Positions 54,619 to 62,810 of a DNA stretch of 64,000 nucleotides are shown here, one piece after another. Both the position numbers and the translations under genes were made by a program. Every line of letters starts with the position of its first letter. The first letter of the stretch is position 1. Under the pieces are notes generated by a model. The model searched no databases, had not been told where the DNA came from, and worked only from the letters and a program-made list of their open reading frames with translations. Origin of the DNA: Flavobacteriales bacterium UBA4466 (lineage in GTDB: Bacteria > Bacteroidota > Bacteroidia > Flavobacteriales_D > Crocinitomicaceae); contig CAJJBE010000003.1 in assembly GCA_905182335.1 (NCBI GenBank), positions 248,001 through 312,000 of the forward strand, in the 5' to 3' direction.

Positions 54619-55523
54619 TATTTGTGTAATAATTCAATAATTCGATTCAAATCATTATCAGAGTCAAAGTTAACGATGATCCTTCCAGCACCTTTTGGTG
54701 TTTTTTTTATTTCAACCTTGGTTCTCAATTGATCACTCAGGTGTTCTTTGAAAACAAACTCATTTTCAGAGATGCTCACTTTGAATTTTGAACTATCTCG
54801 TTCTTGTTTTGTAGGATAAGAAGTCAGTTGTTCACCACGTAAAAGGGATTCAATGTCTCTTACAGATAATTTCTCAGCAACAACACGATTAAATAAATTA
54901 ACTTGTGTTTCTTCGCTGCCAGCAGAAACCAATGCGCGTGCATGCCCCATGGTGATTTGCTTAGATCTAACTCCAGCTTGAATCTCAACGGGTAATTTAA
55001 GAAGGCGAAGATGGTTTGTTATGCTTGATCGGCTTTTTGAAATTTTTTGACTTAACTGGTCTTGTGTTAAATCACATTCTTCAATTAGTCTCGAGTATGA
55101 CAAGGCAACTTCGATTGGATTAAGGTCTTCACGTTGAATGTTTTCCACCAATGCCATTTCTAGCATTGTTTGGTCATTTGCGATTCTTACGTAGGCTGGA
55201 AGATCAGTAAGTCCTGCCAGTTGTGAAGCTCTGAAACGTCGCTCACCAGAAATTAATTGATATTTACCACGACCAAGTTTTCGAACAGTTAAAGGTTGTA
55301 TGATTCCATGAGCTTTGATAGAGTTACTTAAGTCGGTTAAAGCATCTTTTTCAAAATTTGTACGTGGATTGAATGGGTTTGCTTCAATACATGAAATAGG
55401 AAGTGTAGAGATAGACCCAATTACTGCGTCTCCATTAGTGGAAGTGATAGTTGTATCGGCGTTTTCCAATAAAGCACTTAGTCCTTTTCCTAGTGCTGAG
55501 CGCTTATTTGTATTAGAGTTCAT
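54618..55523 (-). CDS. parB: Chromosome-partitioning protein ParB
   Basis: The protein has 301 residues from ATG 55523. The N terminus [15 protein letters not shown] and the ParB/Sulfiredoxin domain ([33 protein letters not shown]) lead to [13 protein letters not shown] (GERRxRA, CTP-binding box). [16 protein letters not shown] and a helix-turn-helix ([19 protein letters not shown]) follow. It loads on parS near the origin. It overlaps parA by 11 bases. Confidence 0.95.
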   Translation of the reverse strand: MNSNTNKRSALGKGLSALLENADTTITSTNGDAVIGSISTLPISCIEANPFNPRTNFEKDALTDLSNSIKAHGIIQPLTVRKLGRGKYQLISGERRFRASQLAGLTDLPAYVRIANDQTMLEMALVENIQREDLNPIEVALSYSRLIEECDLTQDQLSQKISKSRSSITNHLRLLKLPVEIQAGVRSKQITMGHARALVSAGSEETQVNLFNRVVAEKLSVRDIESLLRGEQLTSYPTKQERDSSKFKVSISENEFVFKEHLSDQLRTKVEIKKTPKGAGRIIVNFDSDNDLNRIIELLHK

Positions 55524-56325
55524 CGCTAATATTAATTTTTTTATCGTCGTTTGAAATATTTGTCGCGTCATTCTTTTGAAGAATTTCACGTGTAAGGTTC
55601 AAGTAGTTCACAGAACCCTTACTAGCTGAGTCATGCATGATTATTGTTTCCCCATGGCTAGGAGCTTCTCCCAGTTTAGTATTGCGATGAATAACGGTAT
55701 CAAATACAATCTCTTGGAAGTGCATTTTAACTTCCTCTAGAACCTGATTTGCAAGTCTTAATCGCGTGTCATACATAGTCAATAGAATTCCTTCAATTTC
55801 TAAATCAGGATTCAATCGGCCTTGAATAATTTTTATTGTATTTAATAATTTCCCTAATCCTTCCAGTGCAAAGTATTCACATTGAACAGGAATTATAACT
55901 GAATCTGCTGCTGTTAAAGAATTAACAGTAATCAAACCTAAAGAAGGTGAACAGTCAATTATAATATAATCGTATTGATCTTTAATTTTTTCCAAAGCAA
56001 ACTTAAGCATACGCTCTCTGTTTGGAAGATTAATCATTTCAAGCTCGGCGCCAACTAGATCTATATGGGAAGGAATGATATCCAAATTTGGATTATCTGT
56101 TTTGATTATTAAATCAGTTGGATTGATATCGTTTATTAGACAATCATAAATGTTTTTTGAGTTGTTAGGGTCCAGTCCTAGTCCAGAAGTAGCATTGGCC
56201 TGGGGGTCTGCATCAACGAGTAATGTTTTGTGTTCAAGAACACCCAAGCATCCACTCAGGTTTATTGCTGTAGTTGTCTTTCCAACTCCACCTTTCTGAT
56301 TCGCGATAGCAATAATTTTCCCCAT
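55513..56325 (-). CDS. parA: Chromosome-partitioning ATPase ParA
   Basis: The protein has 270 residues from ATG 56325; a further in-frame start lies 7 codons upstream. [20 protein letters not shown] is the deviant Walker A motif. [19 protein letters not shown] and [20 protein letters not shown] follow, and the dimer-interface and nucleotide-switch residues are in place. It binds non-specific DNA with ATP and is stimulated by ParB. No second segregation gene is nearby. The region upstream holds a broken PUR gene. Confidence 0.96.
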   Translation of the reverse strand: MGKIIAIANQKGGVGKTTTAINLSGCLGVLEHKTLLVDADPQANATSGLGLDPNNSKNIYDCLINDINPTDLIIKTDNPNLDIIPSHIDLVGAELEMINLPNRERMLKFALEKIKDQYDYIIIDCSPSLGLITVNSLTAADSVIIPVQCEYFALEGLGKLLNTIKIIQGRLNPDLEIEGILLTMYDTRLRLANQVLEEVKMHFQEIVFDTVIHRNTKLGEAPSHGETIIMHDSASKGSVNYLNLTREILQKNDATNISNDDKKINISDEL

Positions 56326-56464
56326 TAATTTTTTATATTGAGTCATAAATATACGTCAAATCGAATTTGAATCGCACTAATTTTATTAGTAGTTATCAAC
56401 TTCGAAATTGTTGATACCATGTTGGTCTATAAAACAGCACTACCGAAAACTGCAGATTCAAATA

Positions 56465-56782
56465 TTATAAATCATTAAGACTGACATCTTCATTTGATTC
56501 TGAGTCAGTTGAATTATCTGTTTTGTAATCCCCTTTAGCGTTTAATTCTTTGATTTTTTCAATGGTATTTGTGAACCCATCAGCAAACTTTTTAAAGTCC
56601 TCTTTGTATAAGAATATTTTATGCTTTTGATAAGATTATCTTCCGTCAATAGAGGTTTTTTTACTTTCTGTTAATGTGATGTATAGCTCGTTTCCCTTCG
56701 CAGATTTAATATCAAAGAAATAGGTTCTTTTTCCAGCTCTAACCACTTTGGAATATACCTCATCATTCTTGTGGTAATTCAT
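56465..56782 (-). pseudogene. PUR-family (DUF3276) DNA/RNA-binding gene with internal stop
   Basis: The 502 bases between parA and the ABC exporter hold this gene. From ATG at 56782 the translation reads MNYHKNDEVYSKVVRAGKRT, YFFDIKSAKGN, then ELYITLTESKKT, and reaches TAA at codon 49 (56638-56636), where relatives have an aromatic residue. The same frame then continues SYQKHKIFLYKEDFKKFADG to a stop at 56467 with an acidic Asn/Ser/Asp tail. Both halves match the PUR-alpha-like Bacteroidota family. One base change or error separates it from an intact gene of 105 codons. Nothing else is evident in the gap. Confidence 0.85.
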
Positions 56783-56848
56783 CTCGTCTTTTATTTTCTG
56801 TTGTGCTTAACAAATATGCTGATTTTTATTTAATCAATCAAGTTGCTA

Positions 56849-58597
56849 TTAATGAGTTTCTTCAGCTAGTTGTTTCTTATGTAAATCGGCATATATACCT
56901 TTTAATTCAATTAATTCAGAGTGGGTTCCTTGCTCGATAATCGAGCCATGATCAATATTGATAATGCGAGACACATTTCTCAAAGAGGATATACGGTGGC
57001 TAATGACAATAGAGGTTGCTTGTCGTCTTTTTAAGTTAGACAGAATAATGTCTTCAGTTTCTGTATCTACCGCAGACAAACAATCATCCAAGATTAAAAG
57101 CATTGGATTTCGAATTAAAGCACGCGCAATACTTACACGTTGTTTTTGTCCTCCGCTTAGATTTACTCCACGTTCTCCAAGTATAGTATCATATTTATCC
57201 CTAAATTCAATAATATTGTGATGAACATGAGCCTCTTTAGCTGCGTTTTCAATCTCTGTGAGAGATTCATTATTGGTGTTGCTTCCGAATAGAATGTTGT
57301 TTTTGACTGTGTCTGAAAATAAGAAGACATCTTGCGGTACAATTCCTGTTTGATCTCTAAATTGATTTAAATTAATTTCTTTTAGGTCGACACCATCGAT
57401 TAAAATATGTCCTGAAGTCGGTTCAATTTGTCGCATGATAAGTTTTAGTAAAGTTGATTTTCCTGCCCCGGTTCTTCCTACAATCCCAAGAGATTCACCT
57501 TTTGTTATTTTGAAACTTAATCCATTAACAGCATTTATGTTTGAGTTTGGATAAGTATAACTTACATTAACAAATTCAATAACGCCTCCAAAATTAAATA
57601 TATCATTATTTGTATTTACAATTTCGACCTCTTCATTTAAGAACTCATTAATTCTAGCTTGACTAGCAGCCGCTCTAGAAATTAATGAAGAGACCCATCC
57701 AATAGAAGCAAATGGCCACGTTAAAAGGTTGACGTAAAAAATAAATTTCAAGATTCCACCTTGCGTTATTTCTTCTCTGTAGTATAAAAGTCCACCCAAG
57801 TATATACAGAGAATTGTGCTGATCCCAATCAAGATGAAAATAGTTGGCATGAAGAAGGCATTTGTAAGTACAAGGCGCATACTTTTCGTCTTGTAATCTT
57901 CCGCAGATATTTCAAGTTGCTTATTTATCTCATTACTTCTATTGTAGGCTTTAATGATGCGGATTCCAGAGAATACCTCTTGTACTAGCGTAGACATATT
58001 AGATTGTTCTTCCTGTACTTCTGCACTCAGTTTCCCAATGCGATCCGCAACTTTATAAATTATGAAAGACATAAGTGGGAGTGGTGCTAAAACTATTATT
58101 GTTAAATAACCATCAACATTAACCATATTTCTGATCACCAAAACACTTAAGGCTATAAGGTTTATAGAGTACATAATTCCTGGCCCTAAGTACATTCTTA
58201 CTTTAGTGACATCTTCGGAGATACGATTCATTAAGTCTCCGGTGTTATTCCTTTTATAAAAAGAATAGTTTAATTCTTGATACTTAGCATAGATTTCATT
58301 TTTTAAGTCGTATTCAATGTAACGCGACATAATTATGATCATTTGACGTGTTAGAAAAAGGAAGAATCCGGATATAATTATCAAAAGCATGATGATTCCG
58401 CCAGCTTTTAATGCAATATAAATTACTTCATCAGTGGGTCTTGATGTATCCCAATTTTTTAAGTCATCCGTGAAATCCCCAAAGAATTCGGGCATTTCAA
58501 CTTTAAACCAGTTACTTCCAATTATGAATAATACGCCTAAAAGGAATCTCCATTTATACTTTATAAAATATTTGTTTAGGTAGCTAAGTGACTTCAT
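56849..58597 (-). CDS. ABC exporter (permease fused to ATPase)
   Basis: The protein has 582 residues from ATG 58597; a longer frame is open but starts within the divergent promoter region. Residues about 1-310 form the six-helix membrane domain and the rest the ATPase. Walker A is GIVGRTGAGKSTLLKLIMRQ, the Q-loop TGIVPQDVFLFSDTV, the signature VNLSGGQKQRVSIARAL, Walker B MLLILDDCLSAVD, and the H-loop IVISHRISSL. It is a homodimeric or heterodimeric exporter of MsbA/MDR type. Substrate unknown. Confidence 0.93.
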   Translation of the reverse strand: MKSLSYLNKYFIKYKWRFLLGVLFIIGSNWFKVEMPEFFGDFTDDLKNWDTSRPTDEVIYIALKAGGIIMLLIIISGFFLFLTRQMIIIMSRYIEYDLKNEIYAKYQELNYSFYKRNNTGDLMNRISEDVTKVRMYLGPGIMYSINLIALSVLVIRNMVNVDGYLTIIVLAPLPLMSFIIYKVADRIGKLSAEVQEEQSNMSTLVQEVFSGIRIIKAYNRSNEINKQLEISAEDYKTKSMRLVLTNAFFMPTIFILIGISTILCIYLGGLLYYREEITQGGILKFIFYVNLLTWPFASIGWVSSLISRAAASQARINEFLNEEVEIVNTNNDIFNFGGVIEFVNVSYTYPNSNINAVNGLSFKITKGESLGIVGRTGAGKSTLLKLIMRQIEPTSGHILIDGVDLKEINLNQFRDQTGIVPQDVFLFSDTVKNNILFGSNTNNESLTEIENAAKEAHVHHNIIEFRDKYDTILGERGVNLSGGQKQRVSIARALIRNPMLLILDDCLSAVDTETEDIILSNLKRRQATSIVISHRISSLRNVSRIINIDHGSIIEQGTHSELIELKGIYADLHKKQLAEETH

Positions 58598-58679
58598 CCG
58601 ATAATTTCCTATTTTTGCCACGCTCATTTGCATGACGTTGTAAAAGTATATAATACACTTGAGAAAACATTTATCATCT

Positions 58680-59777
58680 ATGTTTGAAGTAAAAAATATT
58701 GAGGATACAAACCTCGCAGATAATCCGGTAGTTGCTCAAATGAGCAAGTATAATCATGAGCAGCTGCTTTTTTGTAATGATAACGACACAGGTTTAAAAG
58801 CGATAATTGCTGTGCATAACACGATATTAGGGCCAGCATTAGGTGGTACTCGTATGTGGAAATACAGTAATGAAATGGAGGCTTTACATGATGTGTTGCG
58901 ATTATCTCGCGGCATGACATATAAAAACTCTATATCTGGATTAAACCTAGGTGGAGGTAAGGCTGTCATAATTGGTGATGCAAGAACCATGAAGTCTGAA
59001 GCTTTATTTAGAAGATTCGGGAAGTTTGTTAATAGTTTGGCTGGGAAATATATTACTGCGGAAGATGTGGGGATTAATCCTTTGGATATGACTTATGTAG
59101 GAATGGAAACTAATCACGTTGTTGGTTTACCTGGTAAAAGTGGAGACCCATCACCTGTTACAGCTTACGGAACTTACATGGGAATGAAGGCCTGCGCTAA
59201 ACAGCAGTTTGGTTCAGATTCACTTTCAGGGAAGGTTATCGCCGTTCAAGGAGTTGGCCATGTTGGTGAATATTTAGTAAAGTCATTAACGGAAGAAGGA
59301 GCTAAGGTTTATATTTCTGATATTCATGAACCTTCATTGAAACGTGTTGCAGAACAGTATGGCGCGACTGTTGTTGGTTTAAACGATATTTACGATTTAG
59401 AAATGGATGTTTATGCCCCATGTGCTTTAGGAGCAACATTAAATGATGATACTTTAAACCGTTTAAAATGCTCTATCATTGCTGGTGCAGCTAACAATCA
59501 ATTACAACAAGAGAATGTTCACGGTAAAATAGTAATGGAAAAAGGAATGATTTACGCACCAGATTTCGCATTGAATGCTGGAGGTGTAATCAATTGTTAT
59601 TCAGAGGTAAAAGGCTTGTCTTCTGAATGGGCAATGACTAAATCTGAAGAGATTTACACCACAATATATAATATTGTGAAACGCTCAAAAGATGAAAAGG
59701 TACCAACATATCAAATCGCGAACAAGATGGCTGAGGAAAGAATCTCAGCGATAGGAAAAGTTAAATTACCCTTATAA
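58680..59777 (+). CDS. Glu/Leu/Phe/Val dehydrogenase family (leucine dehydrogenase-like)
   Basis: The protein has 365 residues from ATG 58680. GPALGGTRMWKYSNEMEALH is the substrate region, SGLNLGGGKAVIIGD the family active-site motif with its catalytic Lys, and AVQGVGHVGEYLVKSL the NAD loop. The length and GGGKAVI agree better with leucine dehydrogenase than with glutamate dehydrogenase. It deaminates a branched or aromatic amino acid reversibly to the oxo acid. It diverges from the ABC exporter and precedes nusB by 6 bases. Confidence 0.9.
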   Translation: MFEVKNIEDTNLADNPVVAQMSKYNHEQLLFCNDNDTGLKAIIAVHNTILGPALGGTRMWKYSNEMEALHDVLRLSRGMTYKNSISGLNLGGGKAVIIGDARTMKSEALFRRFGKFVNSLAGKYITAEDVGINPLDMTYVGMETNHVVGLPGKSGDPSPVTAYGTYMGMKACAKQQFGSDSLSGKVIAVQGVGHVGEYLVKSLTEEGAKVYISDIHEPSLKRVAEQYGATVVGLNDIYDLEMDVYAPCALGATLNDDTLNRLKCSIIAGAANNQLQQENVHGKIVMEKGMIYAPDFALNAGGVINCYSEVKGLSSEWAMTKSEEIYTTIYNIVKRSKDEKVPTYQIANKMAEERISAIGKVKLPL

Positions 59778-59783
59778 TATTCG

Positions 59784-60731
59784 ATGCTCAATAGACGACA
59801 TTTAAGAATAAAAGTACTTCAATCACTTTATGCATTCTTCCAATCGAAAGAGGAGGGTTTTGGAAACATTGAAAAGGAAACATTGAATTCTTTAGAGAGA
59901 ATATATGATCTTTATATTTACTTTCTGCTGACTTTTTCAGAATTGAAAACTTTTGGAGAGTATCGTATGGAGGAGAGTAAAAAGAAAAATTTCACTACAG
60001 ACGAGGATGTTAATCCAAATCGAAAGTTTGTTGATAGCGCAATTGTTGATATTCTTGAAAAACAAGCAACATTACGCGTGCTATCTGAGCAGCGTAAAGT
60101 GAATTGGGTAGGTGATGAGAATCAACAAATGTTTCGTAAAATTTATGCTCAAATTAGAGAGAGTGAAGTTTATGATTCATATATGAATAACGAGGTTTCT
60201 GGATTTGAAGAAGATAAGGCTTTTGCAATTGCATTGTTTAAGGCAGAGATTGCTAATTCAGAGATTTTATATGATCATTTAGAAGATAGAAATATTCATT
60301 GGATTGATGATATTGACCTAGCTTGCTCAATGGTTGTTAAAACAATCAAATCTTTTGAAGAGGGTCAGGATTTCACAATACTTCCTTTGTATAAGGATAA
60401 GGATGATGAAATAACTTTCGTTCGTGAATTGTTGAGAAAGACAATTGTACTTGATAAGGATAATGAGTTGCTGATTGATAAGTTAACTGCAAACTGGGAG
60501 TTAGATCGAATTGCTAAAATGGACATTATTCTAATGAAAATGGCTATTACAGAGTTGCAGATATTTAATAATATCCCAACAAAAGTTACGCTGAATGAAT
60601 ATATTGAGATTTCGAAATTCTACAGTACACCGAAAAGTAATGGCTTTATTAATGGTGTTTTGGACAAAGCGATCTCACTATTAGTAAAAGATGGTAAAAT
60701 TAATAAAGTCGGTCGTGGCTTAAAAAACTAG
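59784..60731 (+). CDS. nusB: Transcription antitermination factor NusB (long form)
   Basis: The protein has 315 residues, about twice the E. coli length, as in other Bacteroidota. It begins NRRHLRIKVLQSLYAFFQSK, the helix typical of NusB. The C-terminal domain has NWELDRIAKMDIILMKMAIT and FNNIPTKVTLNEYIEISKF, with YSTPKSNGFINGVLDK as the final signature. It binds boxA RNA with S10 in antitermination of rRNA operons. It is followed 4 bases later by DUF1573. Confidence 0.93.
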   Translation: MLNRRHLRIKVLQSLYAFFQSKEEGFGNIEKETLNSLERIYDLYIYFLLTFSELKTFGEYRMEESKKKNFTTDEDVNPNRKFVDSAIVDILEKQATLRVLSEQRKVNWVGDENQQMFRKIYAQIRESEVYDSYMNNEVSGFEEDKAFAIALFKAEIANSEILYDHLEDRNIHWIDDIDLACSMVVKTIKSFEEGQDFTILPLYKDKDDEITFVRELLRKTIVLDKDNELLIDKLTANWELDRIAKMDIILMKMAITELQIFNNIPTKVTLNEYIEISKFYSTPKSNGFINGVLDKAISLLVKDGKINKVGRGLKN

Positions 60732-60735
60732 AAAG

Positions 60736-61128
60736 ATGAAGTATTTATTAGTTATTTTCACGGGATTATTAATGATGTCTTGTAAAGACACTTCCAGCAT
60801 TGAAGTTGGAAATAAAACTACAATGACAGTTGATACTGTCTTTGATGCAGGTGACGTGGTAAAAGGCGAGGTTGTTACAGCAAAATTTGTAATTACAAAC
60901 ACAGGTGAGTATCCTTTAGTTATAGGTGAGGTTAAGGGGTCTTGTTCTTGTACGGTTGCTGAATATCCTGAATATCCTATTCAGGCAGGTCAGTCGGGGA
61001 AGATTTTAGCACATGTAAATACAGAGAAGGTAGGTGCAGGCACATTAAACAAGTCAGTTCGTATTGTCGCAAATACAACACCTTCAATTACCCAGGTAGT
61101 CGTTAGAGCAAATGTGATTAGAAGGTAG
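60736..61128 (+). CDS. DUF1573 lipoprotein
   Basis: The protein has 130 residues with lipobox MMSC (Cys16). The DUF1573 fold shows FDAGDVVKGEVVTAKFVITN, then GEYPLVIGEVKGSCSCTVAE and GQSGKILAHVNTEKVGAGTL, which form an Ig-like ASH/MSP-type domain. The CSC motif is a usual feature. It is periplasmic or outer-membrane facing; function unknown. The nusB-DUF1573-yajC order is common in Bacteroidota. Confidence 0.9.
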   Translation: MKYLLVIFTGLLMMSCKDTSSIEVGNKTTMTVDTVFDAGDVVKGEVVTAKFVITNTGEYPLVIGEVKGSCSCTVAEYPEYPIQAGQSGKILAHVNTEKVGAGTLNKSVRIVANTTPSITQVVVRANVIRR

Positions 61129-61130
61129 TT

Positions 61131-61167
<37 letters not shown>

Positions 61168-61172
61168 CTGAT

Positions 61173-61436
61173 ATGGAGCAAATGGTAATGTTAGTGCTGA
61201 TTTTAGTAGTGTTCTACTTCTTTATGATCAGACCTCAAATGAAAAAGCAAAAGGAGCTAAAGAAATTTAGAGAATCAATGGCTGTAGGTGACAAGGTTGT
61301 TACTATTGGTGGTATTCATGGGAAAATCCTTGAAGTTGCAGACTCGACAATTTTAATTGCAACAGAGAGCGGAAAACTAAGAATGGATAAATCTGCTGTT
61401 TCCAATTCTGCTGAAGATAAGTTAGGAGCAAAATAG
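61173..61436 (+). CDS. yajC: Preprotein translocase subunit YajC
   Basis: The protein has 87 residues. It has one N-terminal membrane helix ([20 protein letters not shown], about residues 4-23) and the cytoplasmic tail [20 protein letters not shown] with [15 protein letters not shown]. This is the usual YajC pattern, which associates with SecDF and YidC. It is preceded by a tetranucleotide repeat and followed by a strong terminator. Confidence 0.94.
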   Translation: MEQMVMLVLILVVFYFFMIRPQMKKQKELKKFRESMAVGDKVVTIGGIHGKILEVADSTILIATESGKLRMDKSAVSNSAEDKLGAK

Positions 61437-61452
61437 CTTTAATATTAAAGCT

Positions 61453-61487
61453 AAAAAAAGGACTGATTTAAATCAGTCCTTTTTTTT
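61453..61487 (+). terminator. Intrinsic terminator after yajC
   Basis: A near-perfect 17-bp inverted repeat (AAAAAAAGGACTGATTT against AAATCAGTCCTTTTTTT) lies 17 bases after the yajC stop and has a T-run on both strands. It may act in both directions, ending yajC on one strand and the small membrane-protein gene on the other. Confidence 0.92.
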
Positions 61488-61543
61488 AGCTAAATATCTT
61501 TTAAATCAAATAATTAGAGCTAAATTAATTTTTATAAAAGAGT

Positions 61544-61744
61544 CTAATAATTATAGTCTCTCATTATATCATCCATTTGTCTTTCAGTATCTCTCATTAT
61601 TTTTTCTGTATCATTCTCTATTCTATCCATCATTCTATCGGTTTCGTATGATGAATAAATTAAATAAATCACAAAAATTATCACCGATACGACTCCGCCA
61701 ATAATCAAGTTATTGTTGTCCCCTTTATTTTTATTCTCCTCCAT
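61544..61744 (-). CDS. Small single-span membrane protein
   Basis: The protein has 66 residues from ATG 61744. Residues 14-34 are a membrane helix (LIIGGVVSVIIFVIYLIY), after an N-terminal Asn/Lys/Asp-rich stretch (MEENKNKGDNNN). The C-terminal part is a charged, heptad-like segment (MMDRIENDTEKIMRDTERQ, then MDDIMRDYNY), probably a coiled coil. I do not recognise the family. It follows the 40-residue frame at 61761-61883 by 16 bases and may be cotranscribed with it. Confidence 0.55.
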   Translation of the reverse strand: MEENKNKGDNNNLIIGGVVSVIIFVIYLIYSSYETDRMMDRIENDTEKIMRDTERQMDDIMRDYNY

Positions 61745-61760
61745 AATAGCAATATTTAAA

Positions 61761-61883
61761 TTAAAATATTTTAGAGACATAGACTGTTTGAATTTCTAAT
61801 TCCTTAACAGTGTCATAGTCTTCTTGGCTATACGAAAACCCTAAAATAATAACTGTAAGTGCTGAAATAGTAATTCTTAGCAT
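61761..61883 (-). CDS. Short secreted-peptide frame
   Basis: This is a 40-residue frame that starts with a likely signal peptide (MLRITISALTVIILGFSYSQ) and then has EDYDTVKELEIQTVYVSKIF. The mature part is only 20 residues. It diverges from the frameshifted lipoprotein at 61941 and lies just upstream of the small membrane-protein gene. It could be a real peptide gene or the remnant of a longer one. I know no homologue. Confidence 0.35.
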   Translation of the reverse strand: MLRITISALTVIILGFSYSQEDYDTVKELEIQTVYVSKIF

Positions 61884-61940
61884 GTTAACCTTCGTTTGTT
61901 TAATTCTGTTTTGATAGAAGTTCGTATTTTTAAATAAAAC

Positions 61941-62418
61941 GTGCTACTAAACTTCATAACATTGAAAAACTACCCTATTATAATAATAACGATGTTTTTT
62001 TTGATTGCTTGTAATCAAGATGGAGAGGTTGTGGAAGTTCTTCCTGTGAATACAGATTCAGTTACTAAGAATGAAGTTATAGAAGACTCAATATCAAAGA
62101 GTATTATATCAGAATATGATATATCTACAGTTGATAAGAATAACTCAACTGAGTTTAAAGAGAGTTTACTGAAAATTGAAGCGGAGTTTGGTGAACAATG
62201 GAGTTTTTGTGATTGTGTAATCAAAGGCGATTCAATCAATAGTGCCTTTGATGAATACAATGTTGTCTGATTCAGAATTTGATCGTCTAGCAATTCGTTT
62301 AGATGAAATAGATGAAAAGTGTCAAGCTTTTAGGATTCAAAGTCCAAATTTAACGCCAGAAGATCGAGTAAAGCATAAAAAAAGTGAGTCATTGTCTAAA
62401 AAAAAGATAGGTAAATAA
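61941..62418 (+). pseudogene. Frameshifted lipoprotein gene
   Basis: The first part is a lipoprotein: from TTG 61962 it reads MKNYPIIIITMFFLIACNQ (lipobox), and later FGEQWSFCDCVIKGDSINSA. It stops at TGA 62268. One base ahead in frame the protein continues LSDSEFDRLAIRLDEIDEKC then QAFRIQSPNLTPEDRVKHKK, ending TAA at 62418. Together they match a Bacteroidota lipoprotein type I know, with CDCVxKxDSIN, LSDxEFDxL and TPEDR in one chain. One extra base near 62262 explains the break. Either a real mutation or an assembly error. Confidence 0.72.
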
Positions 62419-62442
62419 AATTTTTTATTGTAAACTTGAAAA

Positions 62443-62754
62443 GTGAAAGTTGTATTATCTTATATATTGATTTTATGTTTTGTTATCATAACATTTCCTA
62501 AAACTGTTTTCCATGATCATGACGAACATGAAATTGTTTTAGAAGGTGATTTCTTTTCAGTAGATCATTTAGATTGCTTTAGTTGTGATTTTGACTATAC
62601 ATCTTTGTCTGGGAATACGGAACCTAGATTAAGCACCAAGCTAATTTTTCTAAAAGAGTATATGAATAGCCGTCGTCTTGATGGAAATTCATCTTATAAT
62701 TATCTTTTTAATTCTAGGGGCCCCCCAAATGCTGACCTATTCTCGTTGGCATAG
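62443..62754 (+). CDS. His-rich small exported protein upstream of a TonB receptor
   Basis: The protein has 103 residues with a GTG start. The N-terminal segment (VVLSYILILCFVIITF) is a signal or membrane anchor. It is followed by FHDHDEHE, then DHLDCFSCDFDYTSLSGN, and the chain ends FNSRGPPNADLFSLA. The His/Asp cluster and CxxC motif could bind Zn or Cu. I know similar small proteins with R-x-P-P near the end, just before TonB receptors in Bacteroidota, but no assigned function. The TonB receptor starts 56 bases downstream. Confidence 0.65.
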   Translation: MKVVLSYILILCFVIITFPKTVFHDHDEHEIVLEGDFFSVDHLDCFSCDFDYTSLSGNTEPRLSTKLIFLKEYMNSRRLDGNSSYNYLFNSRGPPNADLFSLA

Positions 62755-62810
62755 TTAATTCCTTTTATAGATAGGTTCTATGCTTTTATGTTAAAGTAAT
62801 AGAATTTATC

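Noticed and set aside
55582-55597. A parS-like sequence with core TTTCACGTG inside parA.
   Set aside because: Only about 11 of 16 bases match the common parS consensus TGTTTCACGTGAAACA, and the match is asymmetric. It may be chance within coding DNA.
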